Assembly (NCBI GenBank): GCA_965363755.1
Contig: CBDTVL010000229.1
Coordinates: forward strand, 1-6,133
Length of the DNA stretch: 6,133 bases
Source of the DNA: JL08 sp965363755
Lineage (GTDB): Bacteria; Pseudomonadota; Alphaproteobacteria; Rhodobacterales; Rhodobacteraceae
Direction of reading: 5' to 3'
Made by a program: the position numbers and the translations under genes. Of this stretch, positions 1 through 6,026 are shown one piece after another. The notes beneath the pieces are model-generated. The model saw only the letters and a list, made by a program, of their open reading frames with translations, was not told the DNA's origin and did not search any database. Numbering within the stretch: the stretch's first letter is position 1; every line of letters begins with the position of its first letter.

Positions 1-697
1 TGAAAACCGCCTGCAGATCAGGAGCCGTTCCGGCCCGATGCGCTGCAAACCCGCCGCCAACGTTCAACCTTTTGATTGTCACGCCAGCAGCGGCGGCAAT
101 CTGCGCTGCCGCATCAACATATGTAGCCCAAACCTGCGGGTCATCGCACTGAGTTCCCGGATGAAAACACAAAGCCGGCGAAAAACCCATGGCAACCACC
201 TGCTGTAGCAACCTGGCGGCCTTTTCCGGTGTCGCGCCGAATTTTGTCCCGAAATCGTAAGCAGCTCCAGAGACTGGCAAAGCAAAACGTACTGCGATTT
301 CTGCGCACCTTGGCACGGCGCGCAACTTGTCCAGCTCAGCCCTGTCATCCACGGACCAACTCGACACACCCAAAGAGATCCCGACGGCGATTTCTGCATT
401 TGACCGTACCGGGTTGTTGTAATGCAAGGTTGCCTGCTTCAAAGCGCGCCGCACCGCATGCATCTCTGCGGGCGAGGCAACATCAAACGCCGTTATCCCG
501 GCGCCGACCAGATTATCCAGCACAACCGCACTGTCGTTGGCTTTGACCGCATAAGTCACTAGGCCCTCGAATCCGGTTCGGAAGGCAATTACAGTTGCGT
601 GCAATTGAGAGGGGCTGAAATACAATACCGGGTGGTCCGGCGTTGTGCGCTCCAGATGTGCCATCGGATCGCGCCATAACAAGGGCTGCTGCTGCAT
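1..697 (-). CDS. Fold-type III PLP-dependent amino-acid decarboxylase (ornithine/DAP decarboxylase superfamily), N-terminal part
   Basis: Reading from an ATG at 697, the frame stays open for 232 codons to the window edge, so the C-terminal part is missing; family members are usually about 380-420 residues. Visible motifs follow the alanine-racemase-like barrel of ornithine, lysine and diaminopimelate decarboxylases. TYAVKAN holds the presumed PLP lysine, K52. FDVASPAEM lies at 71-79, HYNNPVRS at 92-99 and YDFGTKFG at 147-154. CFHPGTQ at 177-183 carries the His (H179) that stacks on PLP in this family, and the glycine loop NVGGGF at 212-217 contacts the PLP phosphate. The start is supported by GAGAGG at 707-702. 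Known for the family: decarboxylation of a basic amino acid in the cytoplasm. The exact substrate cannot be told because the substrate-side C-terminal residues are absent. The divergent Lrp/AsnC neighbour suggests amino-acid-responsive control. Confidence 0.87.
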   Translation of the reverse strand, partial: MQQQPLLWRDPMAHLERTTPDHPVLYFSPSQLHATVIAFRTGFEGLVTYAVKANDSAVVLDNLVGAGITAFDVASPAEMHAVRRALKQATLHYNNPVRSNAEIAVGISLGVSSWSVDDRAELDKLRAVPRCAEIAVRFALPVSGAAYDFGTKFGATPEKAARLLQQVVAMGFSPALCFHPGTQCDDPQVWATYVDAAAQIAAAAGVTIKRLNVGGGFAAHRAGTAPDLQAVF

Positions 698-751
698 TGG
701 GCCTCTCACTGCTTTTTTGTAAGGATCGCCCAGTTCTCCGTCGATTCATCG

Positions 752-794
752 CGTTATTTATGACATTATAGAGTCAATTATCGTCACAATAACG
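752..794. promoter_or_regulatory. Divergent promoter/operator region with nested dyads (probable Lrp-type site)
   Basis: The 105-base gap between the divergent decarboxylase and regulator genes is AT-rich and symmetrical. An inner imperfect palindrome, TGACATTATAGAGTCA at 761-776, matches in 12 of 16 positions when read on both strands. Outer arms CGTTATTTATGAC (752-764) and, on the other strand, CGTTATTGTGACG (794-782) are near-identical apart from a one-base shift. Three TGAC/GTCA half-sites therefore occur within about 26 bases. A perfect TATAAT lies on the minus strand at 770-765 inside the inner palindrome, so binding there would probably affect decarboxylase transcription; no good -35 element at standard spacing was found for it. 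Lrp/AsnC proteins commonly bind such dyads next to their own genes. The assignment to this regulator is inference. Confidence 0.5.
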
Positions 795-802
795 AGACAG
801 AC

Positions 803-1249
803 ATGCAATTAGACGAAAAAGATCATCAGCTGCTGCGGATGTTGACAGACAACGCGCGGCTGCCGGTTAGCACAATTGCGCTGACGTTGGGATTGGCCCG
901 CACGACGGTACAGGCGCGCCTCGAGCGTCTTGAACGCGGCGGCGTCATTGCCGGATATACATTGCGCACCGGCAGTCAGTTGCAGCCACGCCTGCGCGCG
1001 ACAGCTCTGGTCGGCATCGAACCACGCAGCACTCCGGCGGTGCTTGATCGGTTGCGCAGTCTGAAAGGAGTAGAGCTGGTGCACACCACATCCGGGCGAT
1101 TTGATCTCATGGTCCAGATTGCAGCAGATACAACCGAAGAACTGGACAAAACATTGGATCAGATTGGCGAAGCGCGTGGCGTGCGCAGTTCAGAAAGCCT
1201 GATCCATCTTGCGACAAAGTTGGACCGAACCATGGTCTCTGCGACGTGA
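803..1249 (+). CDS. Lrp/AsnC-family transcriptional regulator
   Basis: This 148-residue protein has the usual Lrp/AsnC size and order. The N-terminus LDEKDHQLLRMLTDNARL (3-20) is the family's typical first helix. A winged helix-turn-helix follows at about 22-52, with recognition-helix sequence LARTTVQARLERLERGGVI. The C-terminal RAM (ligand-binding and oligomerisation) domain spans about 64-140 and includes SGRFDLMVQI at 97-106, the usual Gly/Asp signature. Family members form dimers to octamers that sense amino acids and bind DNA cooperatively. The Shine-Dalgarno sequence is weak (ACGAGACAG before the ATG), but the start matches the family N-terminus. It is transcribed away from a PLP decarboxylase across a 105-base region rich in dyad symmetry, so autoregulation and control of that enzyme are likely. 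The effector is unknown. Confidence 0.94.
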   Translation: MQLDEKDHQLLRMLTDNARLPVSTIALTLGLARTTVQARLERLERGGVIAGYTLRTGSQLQPRLRATALVGIEPRSTPAVLDRLRSLKGVELVHTTSGRFDLMVQIAADTTEELDKTLDQIGEARGVRSSESLIHLATKLDRTMVSAT

Positions 1250-1280
1250 ATGGATTGGGTGAGAACTTGCCTTGTGCAAA

Positions 1281-1293
1281 TGACGTGGCGTCA
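1281..1293. other. Small hairpin between convergent regulator and efp
   Basis: TGACG-TGG-CGTCA is a perfect 5-bp inverted repeat with a 3-base loop in the 41-base space between the two convergent genes, and it includes the efp stop codon. It has no T-tract on either side, so it is at best a weak bidirectional terminator. Confidence 0.25.
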
Positions 1294-1854
1294 CGCGCGT
1301 TCAGCGTATTCCATCGATTCAGTGTTCACCACGATGTCTTCATCCTGACCAACAAACGGAGGCACCATCACCCGTGCGCCATTGTCCAGAATTGCCGGCT
1401 TGAATGAATTGGCCGCAGTCTGACCTTTGACAACCGGTTCGGTCTCGGCGATCTTGCAGATGACTTTCTGCGGCAGTCTTGCGTGCAACGCCTCGGCCTC
1501 GTGAAATTCGACAACAATGGTCATGCCGTCCTGCAGAAACGGGCGTCGCTCGCCCAATAGGTCAGCAGGGATCTCAACCTGTTCGTAGGTCTGTGTGTCC
1601 ATAAACACCAGCATTCCATCGTTTTCATAAAGGAACTGCTGATCCTTCTGTTCCAACCGCACCCGCTCGACTTTGTCAGCAGACCGGAACCGTTCGTTCA
1701 GCTTTGACCCGTTGCGCAAATTCTTCAGCTCGACTTGCGCAAAAGCGCCACCTTTTCCGGGCTTGACGTGATCAACTTTTACAGCGGCCCAAAGGCCACC
1801 ATTATGCTCCAGCACGTTACCGGGGCGAATTTCATTTCCGTTGATTTTGGGCAT
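1291..1854 (-). CDS. efp: Translation elongation factor P (EF-P)
   Basis: EF-P binds ribosomes stalled on consecutive prolines, next to the P-site tRNA, and promotes peptide-bond formation. The protein from the ATG at 1854 is 187 residues, about the normal length. Domain I (1 to about 65) begins MPKINGNEIRPGNVLEH and contains the tip loop HVKPGKGGAF, with K34 at the position that is beta-lysylated in E. coli EF-P. Domains II and III follow, and the C-terminal signature is recognisable in KGQTAANSFKPAILDNGARV and VPPFVG. The frame is open 36 codons upstream to 1962, but that extension is unlike EF-P, so the internal ATG is chosen even though no strong Shine-Dalgarno sequence precedes it. No EpmA/EpmB modification genes are in the window, so the modification state of K34 cannot be inferred. 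The gene appears monocistronic. Confidence 0.97.
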   Translation of the reverse strand: MPKINGNEIRPGNVLEHNGGLWAAVKVDHVKPGKGGAFAQVELKNLRNGSKLNERFRSADKVERVRLEQKDQQFLYENDGMLVFMDTQTYEQVEIPADLLGERRPFLQDGMTIVVEFHEAEALHARLPQKVICKIAETEPVVKGQTAANSFKPAILDNGARVMVPPFVGQDEDIVVNTESMEYAERA

Positions 1855-2072
1855 GTGGCGAAACCATAATAAAAGGTTGATGGATTGTTGCGCGCACCTA
1901 TATCTGGCGGGATGGAGGCTGGCAAGACAACCATATGTCGTGCTGCACCTGCAGAATGCCATGCGCGGACCGCATGGCTGCTATGCGAATTTGGGGTATC
2001 CGAATCGATTTTGATCAGCCATAAAGAGCGCCAGTCCGAAAACACAAGAGCAAGAATAATAAGGAAGACGAG

Positions 2073-2393
2073 ATGAGAGATTTCGTTGACGGCACAGCCT
2101 TTAATAACGAGCAAGGCAATCGTGCACGTAAACTATTTGCAGCCGTTGTACTGGCTGCCCTGGATGACGCCATTGCAGACGACAAAAAGTATGGCAATGG
2201 TCCGGAACAGATCGCCCGCTGGGCCCGTTCTCGCGACGGGCGCGAGGTGTTGTCATGCGCCGGTATCGACCCAAATGAACGGGTTGTTACAGGACTGATG
2301 GATTTTGTTGGCAAAGGGGTGCGCACTTCCGTGGCACTTTCACGCGAAGAGAGCGAGCGCCGCAATGCCGCTCTACAAGCCGAAGCTGCCTGA
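2073..2393 (+). CDS. Small conserved protein, DUF6280-like, function unknown
   Basis: This is a 106-residue soluble, mostly helical protein with no signal peptide or membrane segment. The start is well supported by AAGGAAG at 2061-2067, a few bases before the ATG, and an intrinsic terminator follows the stop. Recognisable blocks are DFVDGTAFNNEQGNRARKLF near the N-terminus, an Ala-rich helix with an acidic end (about 23-38), QIARWARSRDGREVLSCAGI (about 46-65) and GLMDFVGKGVRTSVALSREE near the C-terminus. From memory it resembles a small family restricted to Rhodobacterales (DUF6280); that assignment is not verified. No catalytic motif is visible. The single Cys and the many charged residues suggest a binding or adaptor role, but no function is claimed. 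It appears to be its own transcription unit, divergent from efp. Confidence 0.8.
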   Translation: MRDFVDGTAFNNEQGNRARKLFAAVVLAALDDAIADDKKYGNGPEQIARWARSRDGREVLSCAGIDPNERVVTGLMDFVGKGVRTSVALSREESERRNAALQAEAA

Positions 2394-2417
2394 TTTCGTT
2401 CACAATTTTTGAAAATT

Positions 2418-2450
2418 AAAGCGCGCTCTTAGGGGCGCGTTTTTCATTTT
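2418..2450 (+). terminator. Rho-independent terminator after the DUF6280-like gene
   Basis: GCGCGCTC-TTAG-GGGCGCGT (2421-2440) forms an 8-bp stem, including G-U wobbles, with a 4-base loop. AAA before and TTT after can extend the stem. It is followed by TTTTCATTTT. It lies 27 bases after the stop codon of the upstream gene. Confidence 0.88.
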
Positions 2451-2625
2451 GACCGGGCGAGTCCAAACCCGGCCGTCTTTGACGCGGAATCTCGCATAGC
2501 GAGGTCTTGATCTACGCCAGCGTTCAAGCATCAGCAGCAACTGTCTGATCCCCAATAGTCGCGCAGTGAGCAGATCCCAAAATCAATCCACAGCAGGCAC
2601 GCCCTTTTCAACTGAAGCGCAGCGC

Positions 2626-2735
2626 AGGAGACTCACATGGCCCGCCATCAACGCGCGCGCATTCGCGTTGTGGAACCCGGGTCATAGGCTGACTACTCGG
2701 GCAGAAACCGATTCTGAGTCAGGTCTGAATCGGGT
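2626..2735 (+). other. Candidate structured RNA: Shine-Dalgarno, mini-ORF and three hairpins
   Basis: A strong AGGAG (2626-2630) is followed by three non-overlapping inverted repeats. CAACGCG/CGCGTTG (2649-2655 with 2664-2670) has 7 bp and an 8-base loop. CCCG/CGGG plus GTCA/TGAC (2676-2679, 2681-2684, 2690-2693, 2698-2701) form a two-part stem. CCGATTC/GAATCGG (2708-2714 with 2727-2733) has 7 bp and a 12-base loop. No T-tract follows the last stem. This could be a leader element, a small RNA or chance; no Rfam family is recognised. Confidence 0.3.
2637..2687 (+). CDS. Possible 16-residue leader peptide or microprotein
   Basis: An ATG at 2637 sits 6 bases after a near-ideal AGGAG and encodes MARHQRARIRVVEPGS before TAG at 2685-2687. 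The peptide is strongly basic, with five Arg in 16 residues. The ORF covers the first downstream hairpin and enters the second, an arrangement seen in attenuation-type leaders. No run of regulatory codons for a single amino acid is obvious other than Arg, and no matching downstream biosynthetic operon is present; cobQ begins 445 bases further on. It may also be a remnant of a decayed gene or a chance ORF. Confidence 0.25.
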   Translation: MARHQRARIRVVEPGS

Positions 2736-3132
2736 CTTCAGTCATTAGGATACCCCGGCAAATTTCAGGGCGAATTGAACTGTGCCGCACCAGTCAGAGC
2801 GATTGTTCACATAATCGGCGATAAAGCGCCCAAAAAAATAGCAAATACCAAGCGTTCAAAGAACAGTTTTTGCATAGGCAACGCGCCATCCACCCTAGGA
2901 AGGGCCATGCTTTGCGCCACGCAACGAGGCGCGCACATGTGAAAAAGCCACACCAGTCCAACACGTCGAACGACGCTTGCGTCAACAGGCACCGAATAGT
3001 GCTGAATTGGTCAGTCACGTCTATTGCCCTCGAACCGATAACAATAAACGATACCTGATGCGTCGTCGGGTTCATTGCTCTTCCCCTGCCCGCTCTGCCT
3101 GATACACAAATCATAAGACGGGAGAGCATCAC

Positions 3133-4599
3133 ATGGCCAAGTCCATCATGATTCAGGGGACCGGCACCAATGTCGGCAAATCGGTGATCGTCGCCGGGCT
3201 GGCGCGGGCTTTTGTGCGGCGCGGACATGTGGTGCGCCCGTTCAAGCCTCAGAACATGTCCAACAATGCCGCCGTTACTCCCGAAAACGGAGAGATCGGC
3301 CGCGCGCAAGCATTACAAGCGCGCGCTGCCCGCGTCGCACCACACACGGATATGAACCCGGTTCTGTTGAAACCGCAAAGCCAAATCGGAGCACAAGTTG
3401 TGGTTCAGGGTCAGGTGCTCGGCACGTATGCCGCGCGCAAGTACAGCCAGCTAAAGCCGGACCTCATGGCGGCAGTTCTGGAGAGCTTTTATCGTCTTTC
3501 AAGTCAGTGTGATCTGGTTATCGTTGAAGGTGCTGGCAGCCCGGCAGAAACCAATCTGCGCGAAGGTGACATTGCAAATATGGGGTTTGCGACGACAGCG
3601 GGTGTTCCCGTTGTTCTGTTGGGTGACATCGACAGAGGCGGCGTAATTGCACAGATCGTCGGAACCGCTGCGGTTCTGGACTCGCGTGATCTGGCGCAGA
3701 TCAAAGGCTTCGCCGTAAATAGATTTCGAGGCGATATCAGCCTCTTTGATGGCGGGGTACTCGACATATGTTCGCGAACCCGGTGGCCATCGCTGGGCGT
3801 CATCCCGTGGTTTGACGCTGCCAGACAGCTGCCCGCAGAGGACAGTATGGACATCAAATCGCAGACCGGTGCTCGCTACAAAGTAGTCGTTCCGCGGCTT
3901 CCGGGCCTTGCCAATTTTGATGATCTGGACCCGCTTGCGCAAGAGCCGGATATATCTGTGCAATTTGTCGAGCCGGGCACCGCACTGCCCGGCAACGCCG
4001 ATCTGATCCTGATCCCCGGTAGCAAAACCACGTTAGCAGATCTGGCGGTTTTTCGAGCAGCGGGATGGGATATTGATTTGACCGCGCACATCCGGCGCGG
4101 TGGGCAGGTGGTCGGCATCTGCGGCGGATACCAGATGCTCGGCAAGACAATCGCAGACCCACTGGGGATCGAAGGTGCCCCCGAAACCGTTCAGGGGCTG
4201 GGGCATCTGGATGTGCATACTGTAATGGCACCGCAAAAGCGCTTGGCGCAGGTCAGCGGAACCTATTCAGGCAACGGTTCGCCCGTCAGCGGATACGAAA
4301 TCCACATGGGACAAACAGACGGGCCGGACTGTGCACGCGCGTGGTTAACGATTGACGGCACATCAGCCGGGGCCGCCTCGGCAACTGGCAAGATCAGAGG
4401 CTGCTATATTCACGGTCTGTTTGCCTCTGATGCGTTTCGCAAGGACTTTCTCGAAGAGCAGGGGCACCTCTCTGACCTGAATTATGACGCGCAGGTCGAG
4501 ACTGTCCTGGATGCCCTTGCCGACCATCTGGAAACTTACATGGAGCTTGACCATTTATGGGCAATTGCAGAAGACGTTGTACCACACGAGCGGTCGTGA
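3133..4599 (+). CDS. cobQ: Cobyric acid synthase (adenosylcobyrinic acid a,c-diamide amidotransferase)
   Basis: CobQ/CbiP performs four ATP- and glutamine-dependent amidations, at positions b, d, e and g, that turn adenosylcobyrinic acid a,c-diamide into adenosylcobyric acid in the cytoplasm. The protein is full length at 488 residues. The N-terminal P-loop-like synthetase domain shows MIQGTGTNVGKS (6-17), FKPQNMSNNA (37-46), VEGAGSPAETNL (131-142) and GDIDRGG (164-170). The C-terminal class I glutamine amidotransferase domain shows PGSKTT (295-300), the nucleophile elbow VGICGGYQMLG with C330, YEIHMG (388-393) and CYIHGLF with catalytic His427. GGGAG at 3120-3124 supports the ATG. No other cob genes adjoin it, and it appears to be a stand-alone unit. 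It runs toward a gene on the other strand, with 22 bases between the two stops. Confidence 0.98.
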   Translation: MAKSIMIQGTGTNVGKSVIVAGLARAFVRRGHVVRPFKPQNMSNNAAVTPENGEIGRAQALQARAARVAPHTDMNPVLLKPQSQIGAQVVVQGQVLGTYAARKYSQLKPDLMAAVLESFYRLSSQCDLVIVEGAGSPAETNLREGDIANMGFATTAGVPVVLLGDIDRGGVIAQIVGTAAVLDSRDLAQIKGFAVNRFRGDISLFDGGVLDICSRTRWPSLGVIPWFDAARQLPAEDSMDIKSQTGARYKVVVPRLPGLANFDDLDPLAQEPDISVQFVEPGTALPGNADLILIPGSKTTLADLAVFRAAGWDIDLTAHIRRGGQVVGICGGYQMLGKTIADPLGIEGAPETVQGLGHLDVHTVMAPQKRLAQVSGTYSGNGSPVSGYEIHMGQTDGPDCARAWLTIDGTSAGAASATGKIRGCYIHGLFASDAFRKDFLEEQGHLSDLNYDAQVETVLDALADHLETYMELDHLWAIAEDVVPHERS

Positions 4600-4621
4600 C
4601 CTCCCTGCCCCGTATAAGCGA

Positions 4622-5953
4622 CTATTCCAGTTCTTTGGCAGCCATTGCGCGCTGAAGTTCCCTGCGCACAAGCTTGCGCACGTTATGGGTGATCCGCTCG
4701 CCAAGCGATCCTTCCAGTTCCTGACGTACGATGTCGCTGACTAGTTCACGTAGGGCGTCTTCATCAAGCACTGCATCGTCTATGGCAAATGAGGCTTCGC
4801 GACTGGAGTTGTCAGAGTCGCCCTGCGGATCAGCGGTGATGTCACCTGCCAGATCTACAATTGTCACATCTTCGTCCGCGACGTCTTCTGTCGCCGCAGG
4901 TTCACCCGCTTCATCCTCACCGTCTAACAAAGTCGGGTCTTCGTCGATTGCTTCCTCAGGCTCAATAACCTGTGCCTCAGCCTCATAGGTCTCTTGTGCC
5001 GATGGCGTAACCCGACCGACTTGATCTCTAGTGAACGGCGCGCCAGATCCATCCAGATCAATGTGATCCTCCCATGCCAAACTGCCCACGGAAGTTCCGG
5101 CGTATTCATCTACGCTGTCGCCATCCGGTTCCCATTGATCAGGTGTCTGCGCAATGACGGCTTCCAGAGCGGCAATCTTGGCCGTCAACTCTTGTGGTGG
5201 ACCCGCGTCTGTTGGCGTGTTCGAGGCCGGCTCGTTTGCCGGTTCAGTGTCTTCCTCAAGGGCAGCCCGTTCATCTTTGTCGTTAGCCGCTTCCGAGTCA
5301 TCAATTTCTGCACTGTATGGTTCAGGGTCTGTCAGAAGCAGAGTGCTCGGTTTTTGCACTTCAATCGACTCGACAGTCTCAATGGTGCTTTCGTCAAGTT
5401 CCGCTTCTTCGTTTGCTTCAGCTGTTGCCGTTTCACCTTCAGATGTTGCCGTTTCATCTTCAGCTGTCTCAGGCGTGAGTGTGAGTCTTTTGCGCGCCCG
5501 AAACAGAAACCGCAATTCTTCGGGATCAATCTCGCTGCGCGATCCGTACGCTGCAGGCTCTGCTTGGTCAGCCTCGATGACTTCGTCCGCAGCCTCGCCT
5601 TGACGGTCGCTTACGTCTGATTCCATCCCATCATCGACAAGTGACGCATCCCAATGAGGAGTAGTCTGCGCCGCAATCTCAGCGTCTTCCTGCGCACGAA
5701 CAGTCGATGTTGCCCCATCATCATGGTCAACATCAATTTGGTCAACATCATTGGGCGGTGTAACTTCTCGCACCACAGCAACACGCAAAGCCGGGGTGAG
5801 CACCAGCCGATCAGCACCTGGCTGCGCCGCCTCATTGTTGGGCTTGGTCCCTTCTTGCGACCCACGGCCCACCGGCCCGGTATCGCTGGAAACAAGTCGC
5901 CGGATAGAAGACAGCACATCTTCTACTTCTGCATTGGTAACTGGGTTTGACAT
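4622..5953 (-). CDS. Acidic low-complexity protein with PopZ-like ends (candidate polar organising protein)
   Basis: This 443-residue, Glu/Asp-rich protein has no signal peptide or membrane segment. A short N-terminal helix, NAEVEDVLSSIRRLVSS (7-23), resembles the EEILASIRRII-type start of PopZ/DUF2497 proteins. The C-terminus (about 392-443) is helical, with ELVSDIVRQELEGSLGERI then VRKLVRRELQRAM, echoing the paired C-terminal helices through which PopZ self-assembles. Between them lies a long, probably disordered acidic linker with a few conserved-looking islands: DRLVLTPALRV (48-58), a short coiled-coil-like ELTAKIAALEAVIAQ (255-269) ending in WEPDG, and AWEDHIDLDG (293-302). Caulobacter PopZ is about 177 residues with a shorter acidic, proline-rich linker, so this would be a greatly expanded version. 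Known for PopZ: it forms a polar condensate that anchors ParB-bound origins and cell-cycle proteins. The identification here rests on architecture and is inferred. The start is supported only by a weak CGGAA. Confidence 0.65.
   Translation of the reverse strand: MSNPVTNAEVEDVLSSIRRLVSSDTGPVGRGSQEGTKPNNEAAQPGADRLVLTPALRVAVVREVTPPNDVDQIDVDHDDGATSTVRAQEDAEIAAQTTPHWDASLVDDGMESDVSDRQGEAADEVIEADQAEPAAYGSRSEIDPEELRFLFRARKRLTLTPETAEDETATSEGETATAEANEEAELDESTIETVESIEVQKPSTLLLTDPEPYSAEIDDSEAANDKDERAALEEDTEPANEPASNTPTDAGPPQELTAKIAALEAVIAQTPDQWEPDGDSVDEYAGTSVGSLAWEDHIDLDGSGAPFTRDQVGRVTPSAQETYEAEAQVIEPEEAIDEDPTLLDGEDEAGEPAATEDVADEDVTIVDLAGDITADPQGDSDNSSREASFAIDDAVLDEDALRELVSDIVRQELEGSLGERITHNVRKLVRRELQRAMAAKELE
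5416..5467 (-). repeat. 21-bp in-frame tandem repeat in the acidic protein gene
   Basis: Units at 5416-5436 and 5437-5457 differ at two positions, and the first 10 bases of a third copy follow. The period equals seven codons, giving EDETATS-EGETATA (residues 165-178) in the linker of the acidic protein. Confidence 0.75.
5725..5754 (-). repeat. 15-bp in-frame tandem repeat
   Basis: Two consecutive 15-base copies beginning GGTCAACATCA (5725 and 5740) encode two Asp-Val-Asp-containing pentads around residues 67-77 of the acidic protein. The period is five codons, so the frame is kept. Confidence 0.6.
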
Positions 5954-5981
5954 TTTTGTTATTCCGCTTTCGCCCCATCCG

Positions 5982-6010
5982 ATAATAGCAATTGGTTGGC
6001 GCTCCTACAA
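5982..6010 (-). promoter_or_regulatory. Candidate sigma-70-type promoter for the PopZ-like gene
   Basis: On the minus strand, TTGTAG (6010-6005) and TATTAT (5987-5982) are separated by exactly 17 bases. This would place the transcription start about 20 bases before the ATG at 5953, within the 73-base gap after the upstream gene. Read-through from the upstream gene is also possible because no terminator lies between them. Confidence 0.45.
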
Positions 6011-6026
6011 CCGATAGAGAAAATTG

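Larger units (their letters stand above)
2451..3132. other. Long intergenic region upstream of cobQ with no confident gene
   Basis: About 680 bases without a convincing protein gene on either strand. The open frames here are short, lack plausible ribosome sites or family features, and in one case overlap cobQ antisense. No tRNA cloverleaf or transposase remnant was recognised. A canonical cobalamin riboswitch is not seen: the conserved CCCGCAACTGT, GCCACTG and GGGAAGG blocks are absent, and only isolated look-alikes occur (GCAACTGT in 2530-2545, GCAGGAGAC at 2624-2632). The notable content is the structured segment at 2626-2735. The final 60 bases, before the cobQ ATG, probably hold its leader and promoter, but no good -35/-10 pair was found. 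Confidence 0.6.

Noticed and set aside
79..399. Minus-strand ORF of 106 codons inside the decarboxylase region
   Set aside because: It is in a different frame from the continuous 232-codon decarboxylase frame, which carries all the family motifs; the alternative frame has none. An apparent frameshift near 175-185 disappeared once the run of five A at 181-185 was read correctly.
1885..2076. Plus-strand 63-codon ORF whose stop overlaps the start of the DUF6280-like gene (ATGA)
   Set aside because: It has no ribosome site and no family features and lies in the efp divergent promoter region; the overlap appears coincidental.
2500..2560. Possible tRNA because of GTTCAAGC-like sequence
   Set aside because: No acceptor, D-arm or anticodon stems could be paired around it.
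2402..2590. Minus-strand basic reading frame through the terminator region (contains RYARFRVKDGRVWTRP)
   Set aside because: No start with a ribosome site, it runs through the terminator hairpin of the opposite strand, and no family is recognised; probably chance.
2530..2632. Cobalamin riboswitch suggested by GCAACTGT and GCAGGAGAC
   Set aside because: The other conserved blocks (CCCGCAACTGT in full, GCCACTG, GGGAAGG, full B12 box) are missing, and the GCAGGAGAC piece is better explained as a Shine-Dalgarno sequence.
2807..2875. Minus-strand 22-codon ORF encoding a hydrophobic peptide (FFERLVFAIFLGALSPIM at its end)
   Set aside because: It resembles a single membrane segment, but no ribosome site or promoter precedes the ATG and nothing supports expression; kept only as a note.
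2794..3309. Minus-strand ORF of 171 codons spanning the cobQ leader and 5' end
   Set aside because: It overlaps cobQ antisense, shows no family motif or plausible composition, and its second half lies in noncoding sequence.
4994..5620. Long plus-strand ORFs (208 and 149 codons) opposite the acidic protein gene
   Set aside because: They are antisense shadows; the Ser-rich or Phe/Arg-rich compositions are what Glu/Asp/Ala-rich codons give when read on the complementary strand.
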